A DNA stretch of 64,000 nucleotides from Cepaea nemoralis (lineage: Eukaryota; Mollusca; Gastropoda; Stylommatophora; Helicidae). The first letter of the stretch is position 1. Every line of letters starts with the position of its first letter. Below are positions 45,086 through 55,690 of this stretch, piece after piece. Position numbers and translations under genes: made by a program. The notes under the pieces were generated by a model that was not told the origin of the DNA, did not search any database, and saw nothing but the letters and a program-made list of their open reading frames with translations. The stretch covers positions 124,001 through 188,000 of the forward strand of contig JACEFZ010024487.1 in assembly GCA_014155875.1 (NCBI GenBank). Reading direction: 5' to 3'.

Positions 45086-45520
45086 TGTTCCGCATCACTG
45101 TCTGGGTGGTCGAGGGGTAGAGCGTGCCATAACTGTCCGAGTGGTCGAGGGGTAGAGCGTGCCATCACTGTCCGAGCAGTCGAGCGTGTCATCACTGTCC
45201 GAGTGGCCGAGGGGTAGAGCGTGCCATAACTGTCCGAGTGGTCGAGGGGTAGAACGTGCCATCACTGTCCGAGTGGCCGAGGGGTAGAGGCTGCCATCCG
45301 CAGTCCTGTTTGTCCCGCATCACTGTCTGAGTTACCAAGAGGTAGAGCGTACCATCACTGTCCGAGTGGCCGAGGGGTAGAGGCTGCCATCCGCAGTCCT
45401 GTTTGTCCCGCATCACTGTCTGGGTGGTTGAGGGGTAGAGGATGCCATCCGCAGTCCTGTTTGTCCCGCATCACTGTCTGAGTTACCAAGAGGTAGAGCG
45501 TACCATCACTGTCTGAGTGG
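45086..45520. repeat. ~36-38-base tandem repeat of a tRNA-5'-half-like unit, about 10 copies
   Basis: Units contain GTCCGAGTGGCCGAGGGGTA then GAGCGTGCCATCACT. The GAGTGGCCGAGGGGTAGAGCG core resembles the D-arm/A-box region of a tRNA. Copies alternate with a longer form carrying GCCATCCGCAGTCCTGTTTG. No B box or full tRNA is present. Confidence 0.8.
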
Positions 45521-46142
45521 TACCATGTGGCAGAAGGGGGAATAAACAGCACTTCAGAATGAGACACAGAATTTAAAGTGAAAAGATCCCGAAGAGTTAA
45601 TCTCGAAGCAGCAGACGGCAAAGATTGCTAAGTCACGTCACTGTGTGAAAAACGTCACTGTGTAATACGTCATGAACCGGCAGTTAGTCTGGGGTCGAGG
45701 GGTAGAGTGACCATCCACAGCCCCGCATACCCCGTTCCAAATCAGGTACAGGCGATTAGGAAACAGACCGCATTGTGTTGAGTTTTAATAATGGCAGGAG
45801 TGTTGGACGTCCAGAAAGTAATGGCAAACTACTGAACGTAAACTTGCGCAGTAAATCACAAACAGGCTAAAATATTGGGGTTGGTTTAGCAAGTGGAAGC
45901 GCACTGGCTCGTCAACCCACTGATCTAGGTTTAGTGGGAGGAGGGATCTCATGTCAATGACCCACGAGCCTGGAGAAGGGGAGATTTGGTTGGCCACACG
46001 TCATCACGTGGTTAGCCGCCATGCCTGGGGTGTGGAGGGGGTGGGGGTTGAAGTCATGGTTACAATAACCAGTCCCCTAACATCGTAAGCTGTGTCCTAT
46101 AATATAGTATAGACAGCGTGCGGGCACCTCGTGCCATGGGGC
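45521..46142. other. No gene recognised
   Basis: Contains one more isolated copy of the GGTCGAGGGGTAGAGTG unit at about 45693-45710. Otherwise nothing. Confidence 0.5.
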
Positions 46143-46490
46143 GGCATATGTCACAGAGCTGTCCATACAGCCGTGGATGGCGCCACCGTGTCTCACAGCA
46201 TATGTCACAGAGATGTCTATACAGCCGTGGATGACGCAGCGTGTCTGACAGGACGTGTGGCTTGTTGCACTGGATAACGTGACATCCTTATCTGTTCGCA
46301 CTCACTCACTGGATAACGTGATATTTTTAACTGTCCAGCAACCACTGGATGACGTGATATCGCATAGCTTACTTGATAACTTGATATGTTTATATCTCCA
46401 CATCCACTCCTTGGATAACGTGACAGTATTATCTTTCCTTATCCACTTATTGCATACAGGGGTATATTTATCTTTCAGTATCCACTGGGT
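46143..46490. repeat. Two degenerate repeat blocks
   Basis: A ~57-base unit (CATATGTCACAGAGCTGTCC...) in two copies at 46143-46255, then about five diverged units centred on CACTGGATAACGTGATAT at 46262-46490. Confidence 0.75.
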
Positions 46491-46570
46491 GTCGGCATGC
46501 GGTGAAAACTTACCTCCTTTATTTCGTCTTCACCTAATCTTCCTGCTCCAGTTATTTCATATCATCTTTG

Positions 46571-47268
46571 TGTTCCTCCTCCTCAACATCTTCTCAGCTT
46601 ATCTCACCTTATCACCCTCCTCTACATCTTCTCAGCCTATCTCACCTTATCACCCTCCACTACATCTTCTCAGCTTATCTCACCTTATCACCCTCCACTA
46701 CATCTTCTCAGCTTATCTCACCTTATCACCCTCCTCTACATCTTCTCAGCCTATCTCACCTTATCACCCTCCTCAACATCTTCTCCGCCTATCTCACCTT
46801 ATCACCCTCCTCTACATCTTCTCAGCTTATCTCACCTTATCACCCTCCTCAACATCTTCTCCGCCTATCTCACCTTATCACCCTCCTCAACATCTTCTCC
46901 GCCTATCTCACCTTATCACCCTCCTCTACATCTTCTCAGCCTATCTCACCTTATCACCCTCCTCAACATCTTCTCTGCCTATCTCACCTTATCACTCTCC
47001 TCTACATCTTCTCAGCTTATCTCACCTTATCACCCTCCTCAACATCTTCTCCGCCTATCTCACCTTATCACCCTCCTCAACATCTTCTCAGCTTATCTCA
47101 CCTTATCACCCTCCTCAACATCTTCTCAGCTTATCTCACCTTATCACCCTCCTCAACATCTTCTCAGCTTATCTCACCTTATCACCCTCCTCAACATCTT
47201 CTCAGCTTATCTCACCTTATCACCCTCCTCTACATCTTCTCCGCGCATCTCACCTCCCCCTCAGTTGC
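46571..47268. repeat. 38-base pyrimidine-rich minisatellite, about 18 copies
   Basis: Unit CACCCTCCTCAACATCTTCT then CAGCTTATCTCACCTTAT, with AACATC/TACATC and CAGC/CCGC variants shuffled between copies. Two forward frames stay open for 342 and 242 codons; repeat peptide only. Confidence 0.96.
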
Positions 47269-47344
47269 CACCTCCTTATGTAGCTCAAAGATATGACCTC
47301 CACTGGTGGTGCTAATAGACAGTGGACAGCACTGAGATGAATGG

Positions 47345-47905
47345 CGGCTGGATCTGTCCACATTCTGTGTCTGAGAGAGCCCCAGTACAACGCACCCACT
47401 AACTGTCAGACTCCATGTCCCAGATAGCCCCAGTACAACGCACCCACTAACTGTCAGATTCCATGTCCCAGATAGCCCCAGTACAACGCACCCACTAACT
47501 GTCAGACTCCATGTCCCAGATAGCCCCAGTACAACGCACCCACTAACTGTCAGACTCCATGTCCCAGATTGCCCCAGTACAACGCACCCACTAACTGTCA
47601 GACTCCATGTCCCAGATTGCCCCAGTACAACGCACCCACTAACTGTCAGACTCCATGTCCCAGATTGCCCCAGTACAACGCACCCACTAACTGTCAGACT
47701 CCATGTCCCAGATAGCCCCAGTACAACGCACCCACTAACTGTCAGACTCCATGTCCCAGATAGCCCCAGTACAACGCACCCACTAACTGTCAGACTCCAT
47801 GTCCCAGATAGCCCCAGTACAGCGCACCCACCTGGCTAACTTCCACATTATGTGTCCGAGAGAGCCTCGGTACAGCGCACCCACCTGGCTAACTGCTACA
47901 TTTTC
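47345..47905. repeat. 48-base minisatellite, about 10 copies
   Basis: Unit TGTCAGACTCCATGTCCCAG, ATAGCCCCAGTACAACGCAC, CCACTAAC. The end copies read CAGCGCACCCACCTGGCTAACTG, like the two-copy block at 43665-43770. Confidence 0.95.
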
Positions 47906-47954
47906 TACAGTTTAATGGTATCGCTGATAACACATCGCCAAACATCTCAGAGGG

Positions 47955-48255
47955 TTCGCTTCATGTTCACAATTCTACAAGGCTGGATGATTTCGCTTCA
48001 TGTTCACAATTCTACAAGGCTGGATGATTTCGCTTCATGTTCACAATTCTACAAGGCTGGATGATTTCGCTTCATGTTCACAATTCTACAAGGCTGGATG
48101 ATTTCGCTTCATGTTCACAATTCTACAAGGCTGGATGATTTCACTTCATGTTCACAATTCTACAAGGCTGGATGATTTCACTTCATGTTCACAATTCTAC
48201 AAGGCTGGATGATTCCGCTTCATGTTCACAATTCTACAAGGCTGGATGATTCCGC
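47955..48255. repeat. 37-base minisatellite, 8 copies
   Basis: Unit GATGATTTCGCTTCATGTTC then ACAATTCTACAAGGCTG, nearly perfect; G/A and T/C variants cluster toward the right end. Confidence 0.96.
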
Positions 48256-49185
48256 TTAGTCTTAATTCTATCTAGTGCAAAGATTTTGAGGAGAGCGCCT
48301 TGACCCAACATTCTAACTAGTTGAGAGAATTCGAGTCCAGGTTGCTGTCTACATACAATTCTACAGTGCTCTCCAGATATCAATGAGGTCCGATGACGAT
48401 AAATGCCCATGCAATTACAAATGTAATTAGAAGAACATCTGGCGTCAAGACGGCATGGAGGTTATAAATACAGCCACAACAAATTGTGAACAACTTAGTT
48501 GTAACTCCGGAGATATGTTACTGCTTTAGTTTAGCAAGACCAGCGGATCAAGCACTGTAACTTGTGTAGTGAATGCAAACAATGACAGTTTACAACATAC
48601 ACACAACCAGTTCTGATCAGACTAGAACTCATTTTGCACATATACGTTTTTTACTGAACGGTTAGAGCACAATTTACATATATACATGTCTGACTACACA
48701 CTTAGAACACACTGTCTAATTACCAGAAGGACACCACGGAAAGCCTTGTATCAAACAGAAAGCAGTGCAAATACAACAGATTAAGAGGCGTGCCAGGACA
48801 GATACAAGTTGACCAGATGCCACGATTTCAGCTCACAAACTGAACGCTTGTTGCTAAGTGACAAGACAATATAATATAATTAGAAAAACACTTACACAAA
48901 CATTTGAAGCGTTGAATGGTTAACACAGAATGATAACTGAGGACGTACCTGGAAAACCTGCATGAATGTTTCAGTACAAAACTTTTGCTTCACGGATGTC
49001 TAACACACGCGGTAAGTCGATCACCCCTTGCTGTTGTCAACTTCAAGAGTAGGTGGGAACCAGGAAAGTTCAGCCAGAGAATTCAGGAAGTAGGCAGCCG
49101 CTAACACCACTCTCTGCCATCAAGTGTCTTAGTACACGCAGCACAACGTGCTGGAAACAGTTCACAGCGGGAACTCAACGAGTGT
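48256..49185. other. No recognisable feature
   Basis: About 930 bases of unique-looking sequence with a few diverged GAACACATTTTGCACATATA-like words at 48620-48710. No exon recognised. Confidence 0.4.
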
Positions 49186-49268
49186 TTTAATACAACAATC
49201 AACTGACGGAGCAAGAATCAACTGACGGAGCAAGAATCAACTGACGGAGCAAGAATCAACTGACGGAG
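49186..49268. repeat. 19-base repeat, 4 copies
   Basis: Unit AATCAACTGACGGAGCAAG. Confidence 0.93.
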
Positions 49269-49597
49269 CCAGCCATTCGCACCTTGAGGATGCTGTCTGG
49301 GAACTGACGTCCGATTGGTTCTCCTGTCTGACGGGTCAGTCTGCGTGGATTTCTGCCAGGTAAGTGCGGGTGACTTCGCATCACTGATCATGCAAGACCC
49401 GGCCAGACGCTCGGGGCTAGAACTTCACGGGCCTCAGGCTCTCCAGACTTCCGACACAGAGACCGTACGAAGGCAAGTCGACAAAGGATGAGGTCATGTG
49501 AGGAAACACACATAATGACAATCTCCACACAATCCACTGGGTCACCAATACCCCCACCAGCGCTCCGGCACTGCAGTTTTATAATCCCAAGACGCCG

Positions 49598-49700
49598 CGA
49601 GCCGGAGTGGCGCAGCGGTTAGATTACCCGCCAGCCGGTGCCGTGGTCACGTGGGTCAATGCACAGAAGCGGCGGGACTTGTGTGTTTAGAAACTGACCT
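49598..49700 (+). repeat. tRNA-derived SINE head (candidate)
   Basis: AGCCGGAGTGGCGCAGCGG contains a perfect A box (TGGCGCAGCGG). GGGTCAATGC, an 8-of-9 B box, lies about 45 bases on. The A box is the best of all the candidates in this window. Confidence 0.55.
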
Positions 49701-49857
49701 TGGCTCCCAGGGTCGTCCAGACTAACATGGGTACTACGTCACCAGTCGGGGGGCCGTTGGGTCGATAACATCCTGGAGATAACATCGTCAAGATAACATC
49801 CTGGAGATAGCACCGTATACCCGACACACCTCGGGGCGCGGACATAGGACATGGCCT

Positions 49858-50036
49858 GGTTGTCTACGAGACGGTCTCATGTGTCAGAGACTGTATCTCT
49901 ATAGGACCATAGGACATAGAACCTGGTCAGGTTGTTTACGAGACGGTCTCATGTGTCAGACAGCGTCTCTAAAGGACATAGAACCTGGTCTGGTTGTTTA
50001 CGAGACGGTCTCATATGTCAGACGGTGTCGCTATAG
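49858..50036. repeat. 62-72-base repeat with GAGACGGTCTC palindrome, 3 copies
   Basis: Copies near 49868, 49940 and 50002 each contain GAGACGGTCTC (GAGAC-G-GTCTC inverted repeat) in TTTACGAGACGGTCTCAT. Confidence 0.88.
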
Positions 50037-51118
50037 GACTCTCAGAGAGTGTCAGCACACACTGAGACACCAGGCGGGGGAGCACTGTCTCCCAGAGAGT
50101 GTCAGCACACACTGAGACACCAGCCGGGGGAGGACTGTCTCCCAGAGAGTGTCAGCACACACTGAGACACCAGCCGGGGGAGCACTGTCTCCCAGAGATT
50201 GTCAGCACACACCAGCCAAGGGAGGACTGTCTCCCAGAGAGTGTCAGCACATTCTGAGACACCAGCCGGGGGAGGACTGTCTCCCAGAGATTGTCAGCAC
50301 ACACCAGCCAAGAGAGGACTGTCTCCCAGAGAGTGTCAGCACACACTGAGACACCAGCCAAGGGAGGACTGTCTCCCAGAGAGTGTCAGCACACACTGAG
50401 ACACCAGCCGGGGGAGGACTGTCTCCCAGAGATTGTCAGCACACACCAGCCAAGAGAGGACTGTCTCCCACAGAGTGTCAGCACACACTGAGACACCAGC
50501 CGGGGGAGGACTGTCTCCCAGAGAGTGTCAGCACACACTGAGACACCAGGCGGGGGAGCACTGTCTCCCAGAGAGTGTCAGCACACACCAGCCAAGAGAG
50601 GACTGTCTCCCAGAGAGTGTCAGCACACACCAGCCAAGAGAGGACTGTCTCCCAGAGAGTGTCAGCACACACCAGCCAAGAGAGGACTGTCTCCCAGAGA
50701 GTGTCAGCACACACCAGCCAAGAGAGGACTGTCTCCCAGGAGGTGTCAGCACACACCAACCAAGAGAGGACTGTCTCCCAGAGAGTGTCAGCACACACCA
50801 GCCAAGAGAGTACTGTCTCCCAGAGAGTGTCAGCACACACCAGCCAAGAGAGGACTGTCTCCCAGAGAGTGTCAGCACACACCAGCCAAGAGAGGACTGT
50901 CTCCCAGAGAGTGTCAGCACACACCAGCCAAGAGAGGACTGTCTCCCAGAGAGTGTCAGCACACACTGAGACACCAGCCGGGGGAGGACTGTCTCCCAGA
51001 GTGTCAGCACACAATGAGACACCAGCCGGGGGAGAACTGTCTCCCAAAGAGTGTCAGCACACACCAGCCAAAGGAGAACTGTCTCCCATAGAGTGTCAGC
51101 ACACACTGAGACACCAGC
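50036..51118. repeat. Mixed 42/50-base minisatellite, about 23 copies
   Basis: All units share GGACTGTCTCCCAGAGAGTG then TCAGCACACAC. A 42-base form continues CAGCCAAGAGA; a 50-base form continues TGAGACACCAGCCGGGGGA. The left third alternates the two forms; the centre (50575-50950) is a block of the 42-base form only; the right end alternates again. Long frames on both strands are repeat-derived. Confidence 0.96.
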
Positions 51119-51612
51119 GAAGTTAGTTAGTCGACAGATCATCCTCATTGCACATCGAACCATTCAGTTCATAAGTGCTCGGATCCCCTCCTCAGTAAAT
51201 CCCGCAGCGTGTAGCGGCTACGACACCAGTTTCTGTGTTGGTTATCAATCTTCTTTGGCTTCCTGCGTTAGTGTTCTTGTTTGGCCACACCTCTTTTAAT
51301 TTTCTGTTCTCGCAGTCTGGCCATGGTTGTAGATTCACAGTCATCACTTGGTTCTCGCAAAAGTCTTACTTCTTGTAGAGCATTCAGAATGTCAGCCTGG
51401 TCCATGGCGCGTCCGCCCACCACAGTAGCGTTACCTGCGAGCTTGTCAGCCCGCTCATTTCCTTGTACTCCCACATGCCCTGACACGAAGATGAAACTAA
51501 TCTTTGTCAGCCGAGACCGTTCCAGAGACAGCAACCACTCTCTTCGGATCCACCCCGTCTCTATCCCCTTGAGCATGCTCATGGAGTCGCTAAGGAAACA
51601 TGCCCTATTGAA
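51119..51612 (-). mobile_element. RNase-H-type LINE, 5'-truncated copy
   Basis: Minus-strand translation reads ACFLSDSMSMLKGIETGWIR, later FVSGHVGVQGNERADKLAG, the second half of the RNase H domain of the element at 58146-61986. It ends in (AACT)2 at the left edge, which abuts the last unit of the 42/50-base minisatellite. Only about 490 bases remain; the 5' break joins a (GT)n tract. Substitutions such as GHVG for GHAG show it is older than or divergent from the other copies. Confidence 0.88.
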
Positions 51613-51615
51613 TGT

Positions 51616-51665
<50 letters not shown>
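51613..51665. repeat. (GT)n microsatellite
   Basis: GT run directly at the 5' truncation point of the LINE fragment. Confidence 0.97.
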
Positions 51666-51667
<2 letters not shown>

Positions 51668-51711
51668 ACGTGCGTACGTGCTTGTGTGTGTGTTATCCGC
51701 GTTTCCATCCT

Positions 51712-51790
51712 GTTTCAGGATATTGCGGTCAACATCAGCATCTTTCAGCTGTATGTTGATTCCTAGGCTAGATTACGCTCATCAGCACGC
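51712..51790 (-). repeat. Dispersed SINE-like repeat, copy 2 (partial)
   Basis: CAGGATATTGCGGTCAACATCAGCATCTTTCAG matches 23296-23330 nearly exactly; the family continues only about 50 bases further. Confidence 0.6.
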
Positions 51791-51821
51791 CACGAATTTA
51801 TATATATATATATATTCGGAA

Positions 51822-52728
51822 CAATGAATGCAGATGGAAAGTTGGAGGACATCAAAAAAGAAATGGAGAGAGAGAAGATTAACATATTAGGAATATCGGA
51901 AACGAGATGGAGACGAGCAGGGATAAGGACAGGAGAGGATTGTAAGATTATTTACTCGGGGGGAGAAGAACAGCAAAGAGGTGTAGCATTATATTAGATA
52001 AGCAAACATCAAATTCTGTCAAAGGATATTGGGCTGTGTCAGACAGAGTTCTATTAGTAAAATTAAACGGAAGACCTTTTAAAATAAATGTAATTCAAGT
52101 ATATGCCCCAACAAGTGAAAGCAGTGAAGAAAGTATAGAGGAATTTTATAATGACATGGAGTCTGCTTTGAAGAACTGTAAAAAATCAGAAATAAATATC
52201 ATAATGGGTGATTTCAACGCAAAAATAGGAAAGCAAAGCGATGGATGCAGTGTAGGCAACCATGGTTTGGGAGAGAGAAATGAAAGAGGTTACAGACTTG
52301 TAGAATGGGCAAAAGAATAAGAAATGGTTGTAGGAAACACCTGGTTTAAACAACATCCTAGAAGATTATGGACATGGAGGAGTCCAGACAGCAGGATTAA
52401 AAACCAGATAGATTACATCCTGATAAGCAAAAGGTTTCGAAATGCATTAACAGTTGTAAAAACAGTTCCAAATGCAGACTGTTACAGTGATCACAGATTA
52501 ATTACTGGCACATTGAGGGTAAAGTTAAAGAAAGTCAAGTAAACAGCAGGAAACCCTAAATATGACTTGTGCAAATTGAAAACTGACAAAGAAATACAAG
52601 ATAATTTTAACATAGAAGTAAAGAACAAATTTGATTTATTGTCTGATCTAGAGATCCTATTTCAAGATGTAGATGATCAATGGGAAATGCTGAAGAATTC
52701 AATCAGTTGTGCAGCAGAAAAAAACTAA
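51822..52728 (+). pseudogene. RTE-like LINE endonuclease domain (broken)
   Basis: The first part (about 51822-51995) reads MNADGKLEDIKKEMEREKIN then LGISETRW, containing the catalytic glutamate of AP-type endonucleases, and is broken by stops. After a frameshift a second frame from 52036 holds INVIQVYAPTSES, INIIMGDFNAKIGKQ (catalytic D and N) and, past an in-frame TAA at 52318-52320, IDYILISKRF and YSDHRLITGTL (the SDH motif). A further in-frame TAA follows at 52540-52542. All the endonuclease landmarks are present but spread over broken frames. Confidence 0.85.
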
Positions 52729-53388
52729 TCCAAAAGTAAAGAAAGTGGGCCGTAAGACATGGATGACTGAAGAAATTTTACAACTAATGGAAACAAGAAG
52801 ACAGAACAAAAATAATCCTGCCAAATATGAAGAAATTCACAGAAAAGTCAGAACCTTATGTAAGGAGGCTAAAGAAACATGGCTTGAGAAAAATTGCAGA
52901 GAAATTGAAAAACAACACAACAGTAAAAATGCGAAACTAATGCACAAAAGAATTCAGGAGATTACTAATCAAAGAACACGTACATCAGCAGGCTGCCTAA
53001 AGACAAAAGATGGAAGAGTCATAATAGAAAAAGATCAGATTTTACATGTATGGTCAGATTACGTGAAAAACCTTTATGACGATAACAGAGACGAACAATA
53101 TATTGTTCAAAATAACAATGAAGGGCCAGCAATTTTGAAGATGGAGGTTCAGAATGCTCTTAATCATATGAAATCTGGCAAGACCCCCGGTCCAGACAGC
53201 GTCACAACAGAAATGATTAATGCTTTAGAAGAATATGGAATAGATAAAGTTACCAGTCTGCTTAATACAATATATGATACTGGAAATATACCTCATGAGT
53301 TATGTAATTCTGTATTTATTGCAATCCCAAAGAAATCAGGAGCCTTGGAATGTGATCAACATCGAACAATTAGTATAATGAGTCATAC
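52709..53388 (+). pseudogene. RTE-like LINE linker and start of reverse transcriptase (interrupted)
   Basis: The frame begins with lysine-rich sequence (KKVGRKTWMTEEILQLMETR) typical of the endonuclease-RT linker. It reaches SGKTPGPDSVTTEMI (RT region 0/1, about residues 156-170), then SVFIAIPKKSGALECDQHRT and ISIMSH, where an inserted LINE copy cuts it. The expected continuation is found at 54172. Confidence 0.88.
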
Positions 53389-54171
53389 CATTCGTGGTGG
53401 TTAATGTTTATGCCCGCAATGCCAGTGTGGACGCCCAGGAGTGGCAGTGCTTAAGTGGCATATTAGGCCACGAGAGAAATGTTATTTTCTGTGGTGACTT
53501 CAACGCTAAAGGCAGATCATGGGGAAACACTTCCTCCAATACACAAGGGGAGGAGCTCGAAACTGCACTGGTTTTTATAGACTCTGGTGCTTTCACTGAA
53601 ACCACAAGTATCCTGACCATGGAAGTCATGGCAGTAAGTAAAGCAATAACATGGCTCGAGACACAGACATTCACTAGGGCTTGTTTCCTTAGCGACTCAA
53701 TGAACATGATCAAGAGGATAGAGGAGGGGTCGATCCGAAGAGAATGGTTGCTGCCTCTGGAGCGGTCTCGACTGGCAAAGATTAGTTTCATCTTCGTGCC
53801 AGGGCATGCGGGAGTACAAGGAAATGAGCGGGCTGACAAGCTCGCAGGTGAGGCTACTGTGGAGGGCGGAAGCGCCATGGACCAGGCCGACATTCTGAAT
53901 GCTCTACGAGAAGTAAGACTTTTGCGAGAACCAAGTGATGACTGTGAATCTACAACAATGGCCAGACTGCGAGAGCAGCAAATTAAAAGAGGGGTGGCCA
54001 AACAAGAACACTACGCAGGACGCCAAAGAAGATTGATAACCAACACAGAACTGGCGTCGTTAGCCGCTACACGTTGCGGGATTTGCTGAGGAGGGGATCC
54101 GAGCACTTATGGACTGAATGGTTCGATGTGCAATGAGGATGATCTGTCGACTAACTAACTAACTAACTAAC
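53385..54171 (+). mobile_element. RNase-H-type LINE, internally deleted copy nested in the RTE-like element
   Basis: Starts with sequence matching the endonuclease of the full copy (VVNVYARNASVDAQEWQC), runs to GEELETAL, then jumps to DSGAFTETTSILTMEVMAV in RNase H. The reverse transcriptase is missing. It ends with RLITNTELASLAATRCGIC... and an (AACT)5 tail at 54150-54170. The tail is followed at once by ATCACGAAGATTTTGCTAAG, the continuation of the RTE-like reverse transcriptase. Joining 53384 to 54172 restores a normal RTE reading, so this is a clean nested insertion. Confidence 0.92.
53394..54089 (+). pseudogene. Chimeric frame: endonuclease fragment fused in frame to RNase H
   Basis: A continuous 231-codon frame joins part of an AP endonuclease (residues about 1-61, including VIFCGDFNAKGRSWG) to an RNase H domain (about residues 64-180, with SGAFTETTS, TMEVMAV, FLSDSMNM, VPGHAGVQGNERADKLAG). 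The join sits at GTTTTTATAGACTC. The first RNase H aspartate (in YTDGS) is missing, and so is most of the endonuclease, so activity is not expected. The open frame may simply be young. Confidence 0.85.
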
Positions 54172-55243
54172 ATCACGAAGATTTTGCTAAGAATTATCAA
54201 AGAGTTAGGAGGAAAATACAACCTGAAATAGGAGAAGAACAATGTGGGTTTGTAGTAGGCAAGGGTACAGTAAATGCTGTGTATATACTGAGAACCGTAA
54301 TCGAACATTCTATAGAAGTAAACAAAGATCTACACCTTTGCTTTACTGACTACACAAAGGCTTGTAATGTCTCCAGATCTGTTTTCCCTGTACAGTGAAA
54401 ATATTTTCAGAAATATTGAAAATATGGAAGGAATCAACATTGGGGGACGATGCATCAATAACATTAGATATGCAGATGATACAGTCTTGATTGCAGACAA
54501 TGAACAGGACCTGCAAAATTTAGTAGATGCGGTTGTTACACACAGTGAACAACAAGGGTTAGAATTAAATTGTAAAAAGACACAGATTATGGTCGTCACT
54601 AGGAAGAACGAAATACCACAGTGTAATATACAAGTAAATGGGAATATTCTTCAACAAGTGAATAGGTACAATTATCTCGGAACAGTCATAACATCTGATG
54701 GGAGATGCCTTGAAGAGATTAGAACAAGAATCGCCATGGCAAAAGTAGCCTTTAGAAAGATGAAAAACACACTGACCAATAAAAAGATGTCAATTGAAAC
54801 GAGAAAAAGAGTGTTGAGATGCTACATAGAACCTGTACTTTTATATGGATGTGAAGCTTGGACAATGAGCAGTCCAGGCTGAAAAACATCTGATGGCTGT
54901 AGAAATGTGGTTTCTGAGGAAAATGCAAAGAATACCATGGACAGCCAGAAAGACCAATGAACAAGTCCTTCAAGAAACAAATGAAGATCGTAAACTGATC
55001 AGAGACATTAGACGTAGACAGTCACAATTTTTTGGGCATGTTATGAGAAGAAATGATTTGGAGAACTTGGTGACAACTGGTAAGATCGAGGGGAACAGAC
55101 CAAGGGGAAGACCTAGAAGCAAGTACCTGGATGGCTTGGCCTTGTGGCATGGTCGAGACAGAAACACGGAACTGATCCACGACTCTGTTGATCGAGTGAG
55201 ATGGCAGAACATGACCGCCCACGCTTACCGGCATGGCACATGA
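54172..55243 (+). pseudogene. RTE-like LINE reverse transcriptase core and carboxy domain (broken)
   Basis: Resumes with TKILLRIIKELGG and reaches CFTDYTKA (motif A). A deletion then joins directly to MSPDLFSLYSENIF (just after motif B), so the palm is incomplete. Next come NNIRYADDTVLIADN (motif C, with the two aspartates intact) and LLYGCEAWTM. A one-base shift leads to a final frame (54893-55243) with MAVEMWFLRKMQRIPW, FFGHVMRRNDLENLVTTGKI and PRGRPRSKYLDG, ending TAHAYRHGT. Confidence 0.88.
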
Positions 55244-55270
55244 TGGATGGATGGATTCGGAAAGCTGAAG

Positions 55271-55548
55271 AAGAAGATATAGCATGTTAGTTTATGTAAT
55301 AAACTTGAGAACCACTGTAATGCATTCTCCCTCACTCGTCCCCACTTTCTAGTAGTATTACAGGACTATCATAGCCTGAGATTCTGAGATGAATAGCAAA
55401 TAATTTTTTTTTTTTTCATTTTCATCTTCTCTTAACTGTTCTCATTTTTTTTTCCATCTTTTTATTCTTCCAATCACGTTCTTATGCCGTAATGTAGTCA
55501 GTCACTCGAGGGTCTTCTCCGTGACTATATGCTGTGTTTTATGTATGT
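55271..55548. other. T-rich unique sequence
   Basis: T runs near 55406 and 55448. Nothing else. Confidence 0.5.
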
Positions 55549-55690
55549 GTTTGCTGATGAAGGCTAGTCGCCGTAACGTCCTGTGTGTGTCGTAATTCTG
55601 TTCTGTAAAGCTGCATTACTTTGTGTTATTTTACACTGTTTACATTTCCAGATTCAAAGCAGTTCCACCAAATTTTATTCCTATCTTTCT
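55549..55690 (+). mobile_element. Penelope-like/retroelement terminal fragment (candidate)
   Basis: GCTGATGAAGGCTAGTCGCC then GTAACGTC (55553-55580) has the CTGATGA...GGC/GCC...ACGTC layout of hammerhead-like motifs in Penelope-like elements; the GAAA core reads GTAA here. The next 80 bases (AAGCTGCATTACTTTGTGTT to CAGTTCCACCAAATTTTAT) recur in reverse at 63586-63660, which supports a dispersed element. No coding sequence remains. Confidence 0.45.

Larger units (their letters stand above)
51822..55270 (+). mobile_element. RTE-like LINE, near full length, decayed and interrupted by another LINE
   Basis: Frames in order encode: an apurinic-type endonuclease (LGISETRW at about 51890; GDFNAKIGK at 52208; SDHRLITG at about 52490), a linker, the start of reverse transcriptase (GKTPGPDSVTTEMI at 53179), an insertion (53385-54171), RT sequence resuming TKILLRIIKELGG, then YADDTVLIA at 54469, and a carboxy domain ending TAHAYRHGT at 55240. 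The order endonuclease-RT with no RNase H, and the ending GNRPRGRPRSKYLDG, fit an RTE-like family. A (GGAT)n-like tail follows. It starts right after a TA repeat at 51798-51816. Multiple stops, frameshifts and an internal deletion make it non-functional. Confidence 0.88.

Noticed and set aside
46255..47296. 342- and 242-codon forward ORFs (SHLITLLNIFSAYLT repeats, seemingly hydrophobic)
   Set aside because: The apparent membrane segments are an artefact of the pyrimidine-rich 38-base repeat.
50433..51163. Overlapping ORFs of 178-211 codons on both strands
   Set aside because: Products of the 42/50-base minisatellite.
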